The position numbers and the translations under genes were made by a program. The notes under the pieces were generated by a model. That model made no database searches, was not told the DNA's origin, and worked only from the letters and a program-made list of their open reading frames with translations. Positions 18,981-27,303 of a DNA stretch of 64,000 nucleotides are shown piece by piece (the stretch's first letter is position 1; each line of letters opens with the position of its first letter). This stretch comes from Planctomycetota bacterium (lineage in GTDB: Bacteria > Planctomycetota > UBA1135 > GCA-002686595), in assembly GCA_016709875.1 (NCBI GenBank), contig JADJLZ010000010.1, forward strand, positions 124,001 to 188,000. Reading direction: 5' to 3'.

Positions 18981-20687
18981 TCAGCGCGGCTGCGTGATCG
19001 CGCTCACGGCACCGGGCAGGAGCGTCTGGGTGCCGCTGTAGAGCTGCTTGTCGCCGTCCTCGACGCTGACCAGCACCTTGCCGCTGCAGACGCTGCTGTA
19101 GACGAGCGTCGGACCGAACTTCGAGAGCGCATGGCCGGAGAGCGGCACGCCCTGCGCGGGATCGACGAGCACGCTGCGCAGCTCTTCGCCGTTCTCGTCG
19201 CGCAGCGTGCATGTCGCGGGGATCTGCGCGCCACGCTCGTCCTGGAACGAGAGGCGCAGCGCGGGCCGGCGGTCGGCGGAGACGCTCTGGCGCAACTCTC
19301 CCTGCGAGGGCAGCGCGAACAGGAGTTCGACCGGGCAGTGCGTGCCGATGTAGTTCGCCGGGTCGAAGTCGTTGTTGAGCGCGGTGCCCGCGAAGAGCAG
19401 CGCGCGGTACGAGCCCGGCCGCAGGTCTTCGAGCACGAACTCCTTGACCGGCGAGGCGCAGCTCTCGCGCGTGGGGTGCAATTCGACGTCGCGCAGCGGT
19501 TGGGTGTCCTCGTTCGCGCCGCGCTCGAAGAGCCGCACGCGCAGTTCATCCGGCGGCGCGCCGTGACGCGAGCTGAGGAGGAAGCGCACGCTCGGCGCGG
19601 GCGCCTTGGGCCGCAATTCGAACTCCTCGGTCGCGCTCGCGCCGCTCGCGGGCGCGCAGACGGGCACGCGCAGATCCTCGTAGCCCTGCTTGCTTGCGAC
19701 CAGCGTGCAGTCCAGACGTGGCACGAGTTCGAAGGAGACCACGCCGCGTGCGTCGCTGTTGCGCCCGGAGGTCCACCTTCCGTTGGTGAGCTCGACGCGC
19801 ACGCCTGCGAGCGGCTGGCCGGCGCTCTGGAAGCGCAGCGCCAGCGCGCTCGACTCGAAGCCGAAGTCCGCTTCCGCGCTGGGCGCGCGCACGCTGCGCG
19901 GCGAACGGTCGCCCGAGCACAGGCTCGCGAACGGCCCGCGGCAGGTCGAAACGCGCACGGAGTACTCGCCCGGATGCAGCCCGCCGATCGAGTAGTGTCC
20001 GTCGGGCCCGCTCTCGGCGGTGGTGAAGCGCCAGTCGAAGCCCGCGCCGTTCCACAGCAGCGCGCCCGCCTCGAGCTGCAGCAGAGGGAGATCGCGCTCG
20101 TCGATCGCGACCACCTCGAAGCGCGCCAGCGGACTGGTGTTCGCGCGCAGCGTGCCCGCGATCGCGACTCCCGGATCCAGGTCGAGGTCCGCGAGGGTCT
20201 GCGTCTGACCGAAAGACAGCTCGAGGTCTTGCGTGCGCGGCAGGTAGCCGCGCGCGAGCGCGAGCAGCGTCGCGTGGCCCTCGCTTGCACAGTCGATCAC
20301 GAAGCCGCCGTCGGATTCGCAGCGCGCTTGCGCGAGCAACTGCGGAACGCCGCTCTCCAGGCCGCGCACGAGCGCCACCGAGGCGTCGCTCCAGGGCTTG
20401 TCTTCCTGCGGACGCAACCAGCCCGCGACTCGGCAGGTGGCGGGAGCGGGCGCGGGCCTCGCGGGGATGCGCGGTGTCCCCAGGCGCGGCCCGCCGCGCT
20501 CGCTGCGGCGCGCCTCGCTGGTCAGCGTGAGCGCCTCGGGCTGCGTCTGGGCCTCCGCCGCGGGTGAGCCGAGGTTCACGCCGGCTTCGACCGCGGCCGG
20601 CTCTCGCCCCGGATCGAGCAGCAGGAACAGGGCTCCGCAGGCCAGGCCCAGGAAGGCGATCAGGAGGAGCAGCGAGCGCCTGTTCAT
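18981..20687 (-). CDS. Membrane-anchored protein with carboxypeptidase-regulatory-like repeats
   Basis: This is a 568-residue protein without a recognised enzyme domain. An N-terminal signal anchor (RRSLLLLIAFLGLACGALFLLL) is followed by a disordered Ala/Arg/Pro-rich linker (about 30-85) and then several beta-sandwich-like segments of the carboxypeptidase-regulatory type: ATCRVAGWLRP, DGHYSIGGLHPGEYSVRVST, RGVVSFELVPRLDCTLVASK, EDLRPGSYRALLFAG. The Gly-x-Tyr phrases typical of such repeats (GEYSVRV, GSYRALL) are visible. Proteins of this kind are abundant and secreted in Planctomycetota, and their partners are unknown. ATG 20687 is well supported by the anchor. It diverges from the ROK-like kinase gene at 20794, leaving a 106-bp shared promoter region. 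Confidence 0.65.
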   Translation of the reverse strand: MNRRSLLLLIAFLGLACGALFLLLDPGREPAAVEAGVNLGSPAAEAQTQPEALTLTSEARRSERGGPRLGTPRIPARPAPAPATCRVAGWLRPQEDKPWSDASVALVRGLESGVPQLLAQARCESDGGFVIDCASEGHATLLALARGYLPRTQDLELSFGQTQTLADLDLDPGVAIAGTLRANTSPLARFEVVAIDERDLPLLQLEAGALLWNGAGFDWRFTTAESGPDGHYSIGGLHPGEYSVRVSTCRGPFASLCSGDRSPRSVRAPSAEADFGFESSALALRFQSAGQPLAGVRVELTNGRWTSGRNSDARGVVSFELVPRLDCTLVASKQGYEDLRVPVCAPASGASATEEFELRPKAPAPSVRFLLSSRHGAPPDELRVRLFERGANEDTQPLRDVELHPTRESCASPVKEFVLEDLRPGSYRALLFAGTALNNDFDPANYIGTHCPVELLFALPSQGELRQSVSADRRPALRLSFQDERGAQIPATCTLRDENGEELRSVLVDPAQGVPLSGHALSKFGPTLVYSSVCSGKVLVSVEDGDKQLYSGTQTLLPGAVSAITQPR

Positions 20688-20793
20688 GGGTTGCCCGCCA
20701 GCCTACGCCACTTTTTCGGAAGGGTTGGAGGAGAGTGGGACTCCCCGCAGCGTGGACGTGCCTCGGAGGCCGATTTGAACTAGCCTTGCTCCC

Positions 20794-22056
20794 ATGTCTC
20801 GCAATCTCCGTCGCAGGAAGGCCCCTTCGTCGACCGAGGAACTGCTCGTCGGCGTCGACGGCGGGGCGACGGAGGTCAAGGTCCACGAGATCCTGCGGCT
20901 CGAGCGCGAGGAGGGCCTGCGCCTGGATCTGGGCTCCTCGAGCTCGTCGATGCTCTACGACCGCACGCAGCGCTTCGTGCCCGTGCCGATGGCGCAACAA
21001 CTGCTCGAGGAGGAGCGCGGCGAGCTGCTCCTGGGCGCACAGGAGCGCGCCGAGGGCCGGCTCGTGCTCGAGGCCTTCTTGCACGCGATTCGCTCCGTCG
21101 CCGAACAGGCCGGAATCAAGCGCCTGCGCGTCGGCATCTGCCTGCCCGGGGTGAAATCGGCCGACGGCCGCGGTGTGGTCGTGATGCGCAACGGGCCGCG
21201 CCTGCCGGATTTCCTCGCGCAGCTCGAGGCGGGGCTCGCCGTCGTGGGGCTCGAACTCGTCGGGCCGATCCCGCGCCTTGTCTCCGACGGCGAGGCGTGT
21301 GCGCAGGGCGAGAACCTGGGGCTCGAGGGCCTCCTCGCGCAGGTGCGCAATGCCTACTACATCGGCGGCGGCACGGGCATCGCCGAGGCTTTCAAGCTCG
21401 GTGGCGCGGTCGTCGACATGGAGGCGCTGCGGCCCTGGATGCGCAAGGCCTGGCAGATGGAGACCAGCTCCGGCGTGAGTCTGGAGGACCTCGCCAGCGC
21501 GCACGGCATGAACGAGCGCTACGCGCAACGCCGCGGCGTCGAGCTCGTCCCGGGCGAGGAGATCTACCCCGAGGAGCGCGTCGAGCTCGGCGATCCGGAC
21601 GCCCAGAGCGTGCTGCGCGAGGCCGGCGGCGCGCTCGCCCAACTGGTCTTCGCGCGCATCCAGACCTGTGCACGCGCACAAAAACTGCAGCGCGCCGGTC
21701 CGCGCGCGGGCCGCGCGAGCTTCAAGCTCGAGGCTGGCACGCTGCTCGAGCGCGTCGTCGTCGGCCAGCAACTCGGCCGCCTGCTCGCGGATCCCGCGCT
21801 CGCACGGCACCTGCGCGAGCCGCTCGAGGAACAGCTCGGCGCGCTGTTGCGTGGCACCTGCGATCCCGCGCTCGAAAAGGCCTACCTCGCCGGCGACACG
21901 CTCCGGCCGGAGTTCCTCCAGCCCTCGCTGCTGCGCGCGGCGCCGGCCATCGGGGCCGCCGCCTTGTGCCTGGGGCCGGCGCGGCTGCGCGGCGGCGCGG
22001 CCGAGGCCTCGGGCGGGGGACCCGCGCGGCCGAGAGCGGAGGAGAGCCTTGGCTGA
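20794..22056 (+). CDS. ROK/N-acetylglucosamine-kinase-like sugar kinase
   Basis: This 420-residue protein has features of the ASKHA (actin/hexokinase-fold) sugar kinases. Near the N-terminus LLVGVDGGATEVKVHEI matches the phosphate-1 loop. RVGICLPGVKSADGRGVVVMRNGP resembles the ROK/BadF central region, and NAYYIGGGTGIAEAFKLGG fits the phosphate-2 loop. The ROK Cys-rich zinc motif is not obvious, so a ROK-like or BadF/GlcNAc-kinase-like assignment is the safest. It probably phosphorylates a sugar in the cytoplasm. It overlaps the start of a sodium:solute symporter-like gene by 8 bp, which suggests that the transporter imports the substrate. The C-terminal ~30 residues are Gly/Ala/Arg-rich and may be unstructured. 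Confidence 0.6.
   Translation: MSRNLRRRKAPSSTEELLVGVDGGATEVKVHEILRLEREEGLRLDLGSSSSSMLYDRTQRFVPVPMAQQLLEEERGELLLGAQERAEGRLVLEAFLHAIRSVAEQAGIKRLRVGICLPGVKSADGRGVVVMRNGPRLPDFLAQLEAGLAVVGLELVGPIPRLVSDGEACAQGENLGLEGLLAQVRNAYYIGGGTGIAEAFKLGGAVVDMEALRPWMRKAWQMETSSGVSLEDLASAHGMNERYAQRRGVELVPGEEIYPEERVELGDPDAQSVLREAGGALAQLVFARIQTCARAQKLQRAGPRAGRASFKLEAGTLLERVVVGQQLGRLLADPALARHLREPLEEQLGALLRGTCDPALEKAYLAGDTLRPEFLQPSLLRAAPAIGAAALCLGPARLRGGAAEASGGGPARPRAEESLG
22038..22046 (+). promoter_or_regulatory. Shine-Dalgarno sequence that sets the TTG start at 22049
   Basis: GGAGGAGAG lies inside the end of the kinase gene, with GGAGGA five bases before TTG 22049. It supports TTG as the start of the symporter, since no ATG or GTG in frame is better placed. 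Confidence 0.7.
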
Positions 22057-23815
22057 GTGGCCGCTCCAGGCCCTCGGACATCCACCCGGCGGGCTCGAGC
22101 TCGCGGCGATCCTCGTTCCCCTGCTGCTCGCGCTGATCTTGGCCCGACTCGCGCGCAAACCCGCCTCGGTTGCCGAGTTCGATGGGCGCGCGGGTGAGCT
22201 CTCGCCCTGGAGCGTTGGTTTTTCGCTCGCGGCGAGCGACCTCTCGCTCTCGGCGGCGCTGCTTGCGCTCCCGCTCGCGGCGTCGGGGCCACTCGGCGGC
22301 CTGGTGTGCTTGCAGGGGCTGCTGGTCGGCGGGTTGATCGGCCGCGCTCTGGCCGCGCGCTGGCTCCTGCCCGCGCTCTTCGAGCACCGCGCGCGCGGCC
22401 CGCTCGGCGCGATCGAGGCGCGCCTGGGCAGCGGCGCACTGCGGCTGTGCACGGCGCTCTTCACGGGTGGCGCGCTGCTCGCGACCGCGGGACGTGCGTT
22501 CCTGCTGGTCTTCGCGCTGCACGTCTCGCTCGGATCCCTGTTCCCCGCGGAGGGCTCGCTCGGCGGTTGGTCGGGGTTCGCCCTGCTCGCGCTCGCCGTG
22601 TGGGGGATCGCGGCGCTGCTCGCGGGTCTGCGCGGTCTGCGCGGCTCGGTCGCGGGGGACGGGCTGCTCTTCGCCGTGCTCTGCGCGGCTGCGGTCGCGG
22701 GCCTGGTCGGCCTGGTGGCGCAGCTCGAGGGCGGCTGGGACACCTATCTGCGCGTGCTGCACGGTTCGCACAAGCACGAGCTCGTCGGTTTCGCGACCAG
22801 CCCGGCGCTGGAGCACACCTTCTGGACCGCGCTCCTCGTCTCGAGCCTCGCGAGCGCGGCGCACTACGGCGCCGATCCGCTGCAGCAGGCGCGCCTGCTG
22901 GCGACCGGGACGCTCGCGCGCGCGCGCAAGGCGCTCTGGATCTCGCTCGTGAGCGCGCTGCCGGCGACGGGCCTGTGTCTCACGGGCGCGGGCCTGTTCG
23001 CGTGGAAGGAACGCAATGGCCTGTCCGCCGCGGCCGATGCGCTGGTGCGCGCCCGCCCCGAGGCGCGCTGGGTGGTGTTCGTCGCCGAGCAGCTCACGCC
23101 CTGGGCGCGCGCGCTGGTGCTCGCCGCCTTCGCGATTTCGGCGGTCGTGGCGGCCAAGACGCTCCTCGCGGCGCTGCTGCAGCTCTCCGCGACACAGCGC
23201 GCGCGGCGCGGCGGCGCTCCCTCGAGCCTGCGCCGACTGCAGCTGGGTCTGGGGATCGCCGCGCTGGGCACCTTCGGCCTGCAACTGGCCCTGGGGCCCT
23301 GGATCAGCGCTCGCCCGGGAGCCCTGGAGGGCCTGCAGGCCTGTGGCGAGGGCGCGCTCGGCCTCGTCTTCGCCGCGCTCGCGCTCTCGGTCCTGCGGCG
23401 CACTCCCCCGGTGAACGGACTGTACTGGGCGACGCCGCTGCTGATCGTCGCGGTCTACGCGCTCGCGACGCGCGGACCGACCGCGGTGCTCGCCGTCGAC
23501 GTGTTCGCGCCGCTCTACTTCCTCGCCTGGGCGGGGTGGCGCTTCCTGGTGGACTGGTTCGGCTACCGGCGGCGCGCGGGCGCGCTCGTCGAACTCGCGG
23601 CGGTCGCGGCTGCGCTGGCGCTGCTCGCCTGGGGCGTGCGCTGGGGGCTCGTCCCGATCGAGCGGCACTTCCGCTTCGACCCCGAATGGGTCTGGCTTCC
23701 CCTCTCCTCGCCTTGGTATGTTCCGACCGGCGGCTGGATCGGCTTCGTATTCGGCTGTTTGCTCGCGCGCGGGAGCGCGGGCAGCGAGGGGTTCGCGCAG
23801 ACCGACGCGCGTTGA
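22049..23815 (+). CDS. Sodium:solute symporter (SSS) family-like transporter
   Basis: This 588-residue integral membrane protein has about 13 hydrophobic helices and the general layout of the sodium:solute symporter family: an N-terminal helix (LAAILVPLLLALILARLA), then GRAGELSPWSVGFSLAASDLS, the equivalent of the conserved early SSS helix, and a region near SSLASAAHYGADPLQQARLLA that matches the family's ADP.. ..QR motif. The substrate is unknown. The upstream overlapping sugar kinase and downstream GHL10 hydrolase suggest a sugar or amino sugar. The TTG start is chosen because of the Shine-Dalgarno GGAGGA five bases before it. The protein is divergent, so other transporter families with the same fold cannot be ruled out. 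Confidence 0.68.
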   Translation: MAEWPLQALGHPPGGLELAAILVPLLLALILARLARKPASVAEFDGRAGELSPWSVGFSLAASDLSLSAALLALPLAASGPLGGLVCLQGLLVGGLIGRALAARWLLPALFEHRARGPLGAIEARLGSGALRLCTALFTGGALLATAGRAFLLVFALHVSLGSLFPAEGSLGGWSGFALLALAVWGIAALLAGLRGLRGSVAGDGLLFAVLCAAAVAGLVGLVAQLEGGWDTYLRVLHGSHKHELVGFATSPALEHTFWTALLVSSLASAAHYGADPLQQARLLATGTLARARKALWISLVSALPATGLCLTGAGLFAWKERNGLSAAADALVRARPEARWVVFVAEQLTPWARALVLAAFAISAVVAAKTLLAALLQLSATQRARRGGAPSSLRRLQLGLGIAALGTFGLQLALGPWISARPGALEGLQACGEGALGLVFAALALSVLRRTPPVNGLYWATPLLIVAVYALATRGPTAVLAVDVFAPLYFLAWAGWRFLVDWFGYRRRAGALVELAAVAAALALLAWGVRWGLVPIERHFRFDPEWVWLPLSSPWYVPTGGWIGFVFGCLLARGSAGSEGFAQTDAR

Positions 23816-23837
23816 CGCTGCCGCCGCCGAAACAACC

Positions 23838-25043
23838 ATGACTCGACTACTCCGCAGCATCAGCATCTCTCTTCTGTCCATCGCCGCGTTCTCGGCGGCC
23901 GCGTGCCAAAACATGTCGCTGCCCCACGGCCGCGCGGTGACGCGCGCGATGTGGGTCACGCGCTTTGACTACAAGACGCCGACGGACATCGAGAAGATCG
24001 CCCAGTCCTGCGAGGAGGCGGGCTGCAACACGATCATCTTCCAGGTGCGCGGGAACGCGACGGCCTTCTACAAGTCCTCGTACGAGCCCTGGGCGGAGCA
24101 GTTCAACTTCACCGATCCGGGCTTCGACCCGCTCGAGGTGGCGCTCGCCGCGGCGCACGGGCGCAATCTGAAGCTGCTCGCGTGGGTCAACGTCGTGCCC
24201 GCCTGGTGGGGCAGCACGAAGCCGACCGACTCGGCCCAGATCTACAACAAGAAGCCCGAGTGGGCCTGGTACGACAAGTCGGGCGGCCGCCAGCCGCTGG
24301 CGGACAAGTTCTACGTCAGCCTCAACCCGTGCCTGCCCGAGGTGCGCGAGTACATCTCGAACGTGATCGAGGACCTCGTCGCGCGCTATCCGATCGACGG
24401 CCTGCACCTGGACTACATGCGCTTCCCGAACGACCCCGTGGGCGGCACCGCGAAGGCGGCCGACTATCCGCGCGACAACCAGACGGTCGCCCTGTTCAAG
24501 GCCGACACGAACAAGTCGCCCGACTCCGACCCCGCCGCGTGGGATCAGTGGCGCACCGAGCAGGTCACCAAGCTCGTGAGCGACATCCGCCGCACGGTCA
24601 ACCAGTACAAGCCCTACCTCGAGATCTCCGTCGCCGTCGGGCCCGTGCCCGAGGTCGCAAAGTCGACGCACTTCCAGGACGTCAAGACCTGGATGAAGGA
24701 GCACCTCGTCGACGTCGTGTATCCGATGAACTACACGCGCGATCCCAAGGTGTTCGACGAGCGCGTCGCCCAGTGGAAGGAATTCGCGGGCCGCACGCCG
24801 GTCGTGATGGGCGTGCGCATCGACGACGACATCGAGACCGACCGCGCGCAGCTCGCCAGCGTCCTGCACGCCTTCCGCGGCTACTCGATCTTCGCCTACT
24901 CCTCGCTCTTCGATTCGCCCAACCAGGCGCTCGACAAGCAGGACGAGACGACGCGCGAACGCCGCGCGCTGGTACGCAAGGCGCTGCTGCCGCAGCTCGC
25001 CGGACTCTCGCAGTCGGGCGCCGCGGCAAGCGCGAACGATTGA
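23838..25043 (+). CDS. GHL10 (DUF187) family glycosyl-hydrolase-like lipoprotein
   Basis: This 401-residue protein is a typical GHL10 TIM-barrel protein. It starts with a lipoprotein signal (LLSIAAFSAAAC, lipobox AAAC), so it is probably anchored in a membrane facing the periplasm. The barrel contains AVTRAMWVTRFDYKTPTDIE, EAGCNTIIFQVRGNATAFYKS, LKLLAWVNVVPAWWG, the PIDGLHLDYMRFPND strand whose acidic residues are likely catalytic, and EHLVDVVYPMNYTRD. Related proteins are proposed to cleave bacterial cell-wall or exopolysaccharide glycans, but few have been tested. It lies 22 bp after the symporter and overlaps the next gene by 4 bp, so it is part of a kinase-symporter-hydrolase operon. It is a distant paralogue of the protein at 16413-17966. 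Confidence 0.82.
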   Translation: MTRLLRSISISLLSIAAFSAAACQNMSLPHGRAVTRAMWVTRFDYKTPTDIEKIAQSCEEAGCNTIIFQVRGNATAFYKSSYEPWAEQFNFTDPGFDPLEVALAAAHGRNLKLLAWVNVVPAWWGSTKPTDSAQIYNKKPEWAWYDKSGGRQPLADKFYVSLNPCLPEVREYISNVIEDLVARYPIDGLHLDYMRFPNDPVGGTAKAADYPRDNQTVALFKADTNKSPDSDPAAWDQWRTEQVTKLVSDIRRTVNQYKPYLEISVAVGPVPEVAKSTHFQDVKTWMKEHLVDVVYPMNYTRDPKVFDERVAQWKEFAGRTPVVMGVRIDDDIETDRAQLASVLHAFRGYSIFAYSSLFDSPNQALDKQDETTRERRALVRKALLPQLAGLSQSGAAASAND

Positions 25044-26011
25044 GCGCGGAGGAGCGGCGCGCCCCAGGGCGCTCGCGTCCCTCGCGCGTGGCGCGCTGGG
25101 CGTTGCTCGCCGGCGGCACGGCCTGCGGGCTGGGGCTGGTCGCGGGCTGCTTCGGCTCGGCGTGGTGGGTGCTCGACCTCGCCGCGCACTTCCGCGTGCA
25201 GCAGGTCGCGGGTCTCGCGTTGGTCGCGCTGGGTCTCGTGGCGCTAGGCGCGCGGCGCCGCGGCCTCGCCTTCGGCCTGCTGGCGCTGATCGGCGGATTT
25301 GGCCCTGCGCGCTACAGCCTTGGCGCGGAGCAAGCGAGCCCCGCTTCGCCGCGCCTGCGCGTCGCGAGCCTCAACGTCCTCTCCGGCAACCGCGACGTCG
25401 CAGAGATCCAGGGCTTCGTCCGCGAGAGCGACGCCGACGTGCTGCTGCTGATCGAGGCCAGCCGCAAACTCCTGGACGCGCTCGAACCGCAGCTGCGTGC
25501 TTACCCGCAGCGGCTCGAGGCGCCGCGCGACGATCCTTTCGGGCTCGCACTGTACGCGCGCCTGCCGATGCGCGCGCGGCGCCACGATCTGGGCACGAGT
25601 GGCATGCCCTCGATCGAGGCCGAGCTCGAGTTCGGCGGCGCGAGGGTGCTGCTCGAGGCCGTGCATCCGCCGCCGCCGATCTCCTCCGCGATGGCGCTCG
25701 AGCGCGACCGCGTGATCGGCGACGCGGTCGAGCGGCTCTGCCTTGCGGACGAGCCCGGGATCCTGCTCGGCGACCTCAACACGACGCCCTGGGCCGAGAG
25801 CCTCGCGCGCCTGGCGTTTCCGCGCGGGCTGCGCGACGCGCGTCGTGGTCACGGCGTGCTCCCGAGCTGGCCGGCGGACGCATTCCTCCTGCGCATTCCG
25901 ATCGACCATTGCCTCGTGCGCGGACCGCTGCGCTCGCTCGGTGCGCGCCTGGGCGGAAGCTGCGGCTCGGACCACCTCGGCCTGGTCGTCGACCTCGCCC
26001 TCGAGCGCTGA
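25040..26011 (+). CDS. Endonuclease/exonuclease/phosphatase (EEP) family membrane protein
   Basis: This protein of about 323 residues has two or three N-terminal transmembrane helices (WALLAGGTACGLGLVAG, VAGLALVALGLVALG, GLAFGLLALIGGF) and an extracytoplasmic EEP hydrolase domain, similar in layout to E. coli YafD. The catalytic set is present: Asn in RVASLNVLSGN, Glu in VLLLIEAS, Asp/Asn in LLGDLNTTPW and the terminal Asp-His in GSCGSDHLGLVVDL. Substrates of YafD-type proteins are not established; nucleic acids, inositol phosphates or lipids are all possible. The start is uncertain: TTG 25040 gives a TTGA overlap with the preceding stop, and GTG 25088 just before the first helix is the alternative. 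It is the last gene of the operon. Confidence 0.72.
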   Translation: MSAEERRAPGRSRPSRVARWALLAGGTACGLGLVAGCFGSAWWVLDLAAHFRVQQVAGLALVALGLVALGARRRGLAFGLLALIGGFGPARYSLGAEQASPASPRLRVASLNVLSGNRDVAEIQGFVRESDADVLLLIEASRKLLDALEPQLRAYPQRLEAPRDDPFGLALYARLPMRARRHDLGTSGMPSIEAELEFGGARVLLEAVHPPPPISSAMALERDRVIGDAVERLCLADEPGILLGDLNTTPWAESLARLAFPRGLRDARRGHGVLPSWPADAFLLRIPIDHCLVRGPLRSLGARLGGSCGSDHLGLVVDLALER

Positions 26012-26065
26012 ATCCCGCCCGGCTGGAACACTTGCGGCGCCAGGATCGATATTCTCAACCTTCCA

Positions 26066-26072
26066 ACGGAGG
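26066..26072 (+). promoter_or_regulatory. Shine-Dalgarno sequence of the pirin gene
   Basis: ACGGAGG, seven bases before ATG 26080, fixes the start of the pirin gene. Confidence 0.7.
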
Positions 26073-26079
26073 TCCCCAC

Positions 26080-26778
26080 ATGCTCACCCTGCGCAAGAGC
26101 GAAGAGCGCGGACAGGCCGATCACGGCTGGCTGTTCGCAAGGCACAGCTTCTCCTTCGCCGACTACTTCGATCCCGACCACATGGGCTTTCGCTCATTGC
26201 GCGTGATCAACGAGGACCGCGTGCAGCCCGGCGCGGGCTTCCCGACGCACGGCCACCGCGACATGGAGATCCTGACTTGGATTCTCGAGGGCGCGCTCGA
26301 GCACAAGGACTCGACCGGCGGCGGAGGCGTGATCCGTCCGGGCGAGATGCAGTACATGTCCGCCGGCTCGGGCGTGAAGCACAGCGAGTTCAACGCCTCG
26401 CAGAAAGAGCCCGTGCACCTGCTGCAGATCTGGATCCAGCCCGACATCGGCGGCGCGCCCCCGCGCTACGGCCAGAAGAACTTCTCGGACGCGCTCGGAC
26501 GCGGCGGCTGGGTCACGCTCGCTTCACCTGACGGTCGCGACGGTTCGATCGAGATCCGGCAGGACGCGCGCCTCCAGATCGCGCGCCTGGACGGCGCGAC
26601 CAAACTCAGCCACACGCTCGCACCCGGTCGCCACGCCTGGCTCCAGGTCGCGCGCGGCGAACTCCTCGCAAACGGCAAACGCCTCAAGCAGGGCGACGCC
26701 CTCGCCGCAACCGGCGAGAAGCAGATCGAACTCAGCGACGCCAAGCAGGCCGAAGTCCTGCTCTTCGACCTGAAATAG
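26080..26778 (+). CDS. Pirin family protein (YhhW-like bicupin)
   Basis: This 232-residue protein is a pirin, a metal-binding bicupin of the YhhW/quercetin-2,3-dioxygenase-like group, probably cytoplasmic. The start is backed by a strong Shine-Dalgarno sequence. The N-terminal cupin has the metal ligands expected for YhhW: two His in FPTHGHRDMEILTW, then His and Glu in SGVKHSEFNAS. FSFADYFDPDHMGFRSLRVINED is the conserved pirin opening. The C-terminal cupin is degenerate, as usual. Some pirins have quercetinase activity in vitro and others regulate metabolic enzymes, so the physiological role here is open. It sits alone 68 bp after the EEP gene, and converges with the small gene at 26859. Confidence 0.9.
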   Translation: MLTLRKSEERGQADHGWLFARHSFSFADYFDPDHMGFRSLRVINEDRVQPGAGFPTHGHRDMEILTWILEGALEHKDSTGGGGVIRPGEMQYMSAGSGVKHSEFNASQKEPVHLLQIWIQPDIGGAPPRYGQKNFSDALGRGGWVTLASPDGRDGSIEIRQDARLQIARLDGATKLSHTLAPGRHAWLQVARGELLANGKRLKQGDALAATGEKQIELSDAKQAEVLLFDLK

Positions 26779-26858
26779 TTGAATACGGTGCCAGTCCAAT
26801 CCTTCACCAAATGCCAGCACGGCATCTCGGCGAGGCGTCGGATAGCGCCCGCGCGCGG

Positions 26859-27293
26859 CTACTTCGCCGCCGCCATCATCTGCTGCACGCGCTTCTGCAC
26901 CATCTCGAAGCGCTGGCGGCCGGCTTCGCATTGCGTCGCGATCCACTCCGCGTTGCGGAAGGCGGTGGGCGAGAGCTCCTTGCGGAAGCGCTCGAGGTGC
27001 GGCTGCACCTTGACGTACAGGAACAGGCCCTCGGTCGTGTTCTCGATCAGGAAGTCGGGGTTGCAGATGCCGTGGCGCGCGAAGGACCAGGCCATCTCCC
27101 AGTAGCTCGAGACCTGGCGCCAGGCCGCGTTCGAGGGATGCGTCGGCTGCGTGATTGCGACCAGCTCCTCGTAGCTGCGCGGCAGGAACTGGAAGAGCGC
27201 GTTGCGCGATGCGCGCATCACGCTTTCGCGGCGCAGGTCATAGAGCTTGAGGACGAGTTCAGCGTCGTGGTGGTCGGGGCGTTCCTTGATCAT
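26859..27293 (-). CDS. Conserved hypothetical protein downstream of lysA
   Basis: I do not recognise a named family. The 144-residue product is predicted cytoplasmic and mostly helical, with no signal or membrane segment. Notable features are LKLYDLRRESVMRASRNAL near the N-terminus, an aromatic stretch SSYWEMAWSFARHGICNPDF and a C-terminal amphipathic helix rich in Gln (RFEMVQKRVQQMMAAAK). ATG 27293 is the only start that gives a clean frame; upstream the frame is antisense to lysA. It lies 10 bp downstream of lysA, so it is likely the last gene of that operon. Confidence 0.65.
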   Translation of the reverse strand: MIKERPDHHDAELVLKLYDLRRESVMRASRNALFQFLPRSYEELVAITQPTHPSNAAWRQVSSYWEMAWSFARHGICNPDFLIENTTEGLFLYVKVQPHLERFRKELSPTAFRNAEWIATQCEAGRQRFEMVQKRVQQMMAAAK

Positions 27294-27303
27294 GCGCGGG
27301 AGT

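Noticed and set aside
19546..22743. Minus-strand open frame of over 1,000 codons spanning a carboxypeptidase-like gene, a kinase gene and a transporter gene
   Set aside because: It crosses three genes of different strand and frame, and is Arg/Pro/Ser-rich without domains.
26779..26858. A short GCC/GGC-containing hairpin in the gap between the pirin gene and the small lysA-linked gene
   Set aside because: The stem is only a few base pairs long and no T-run follows; I would not call it a terminator.
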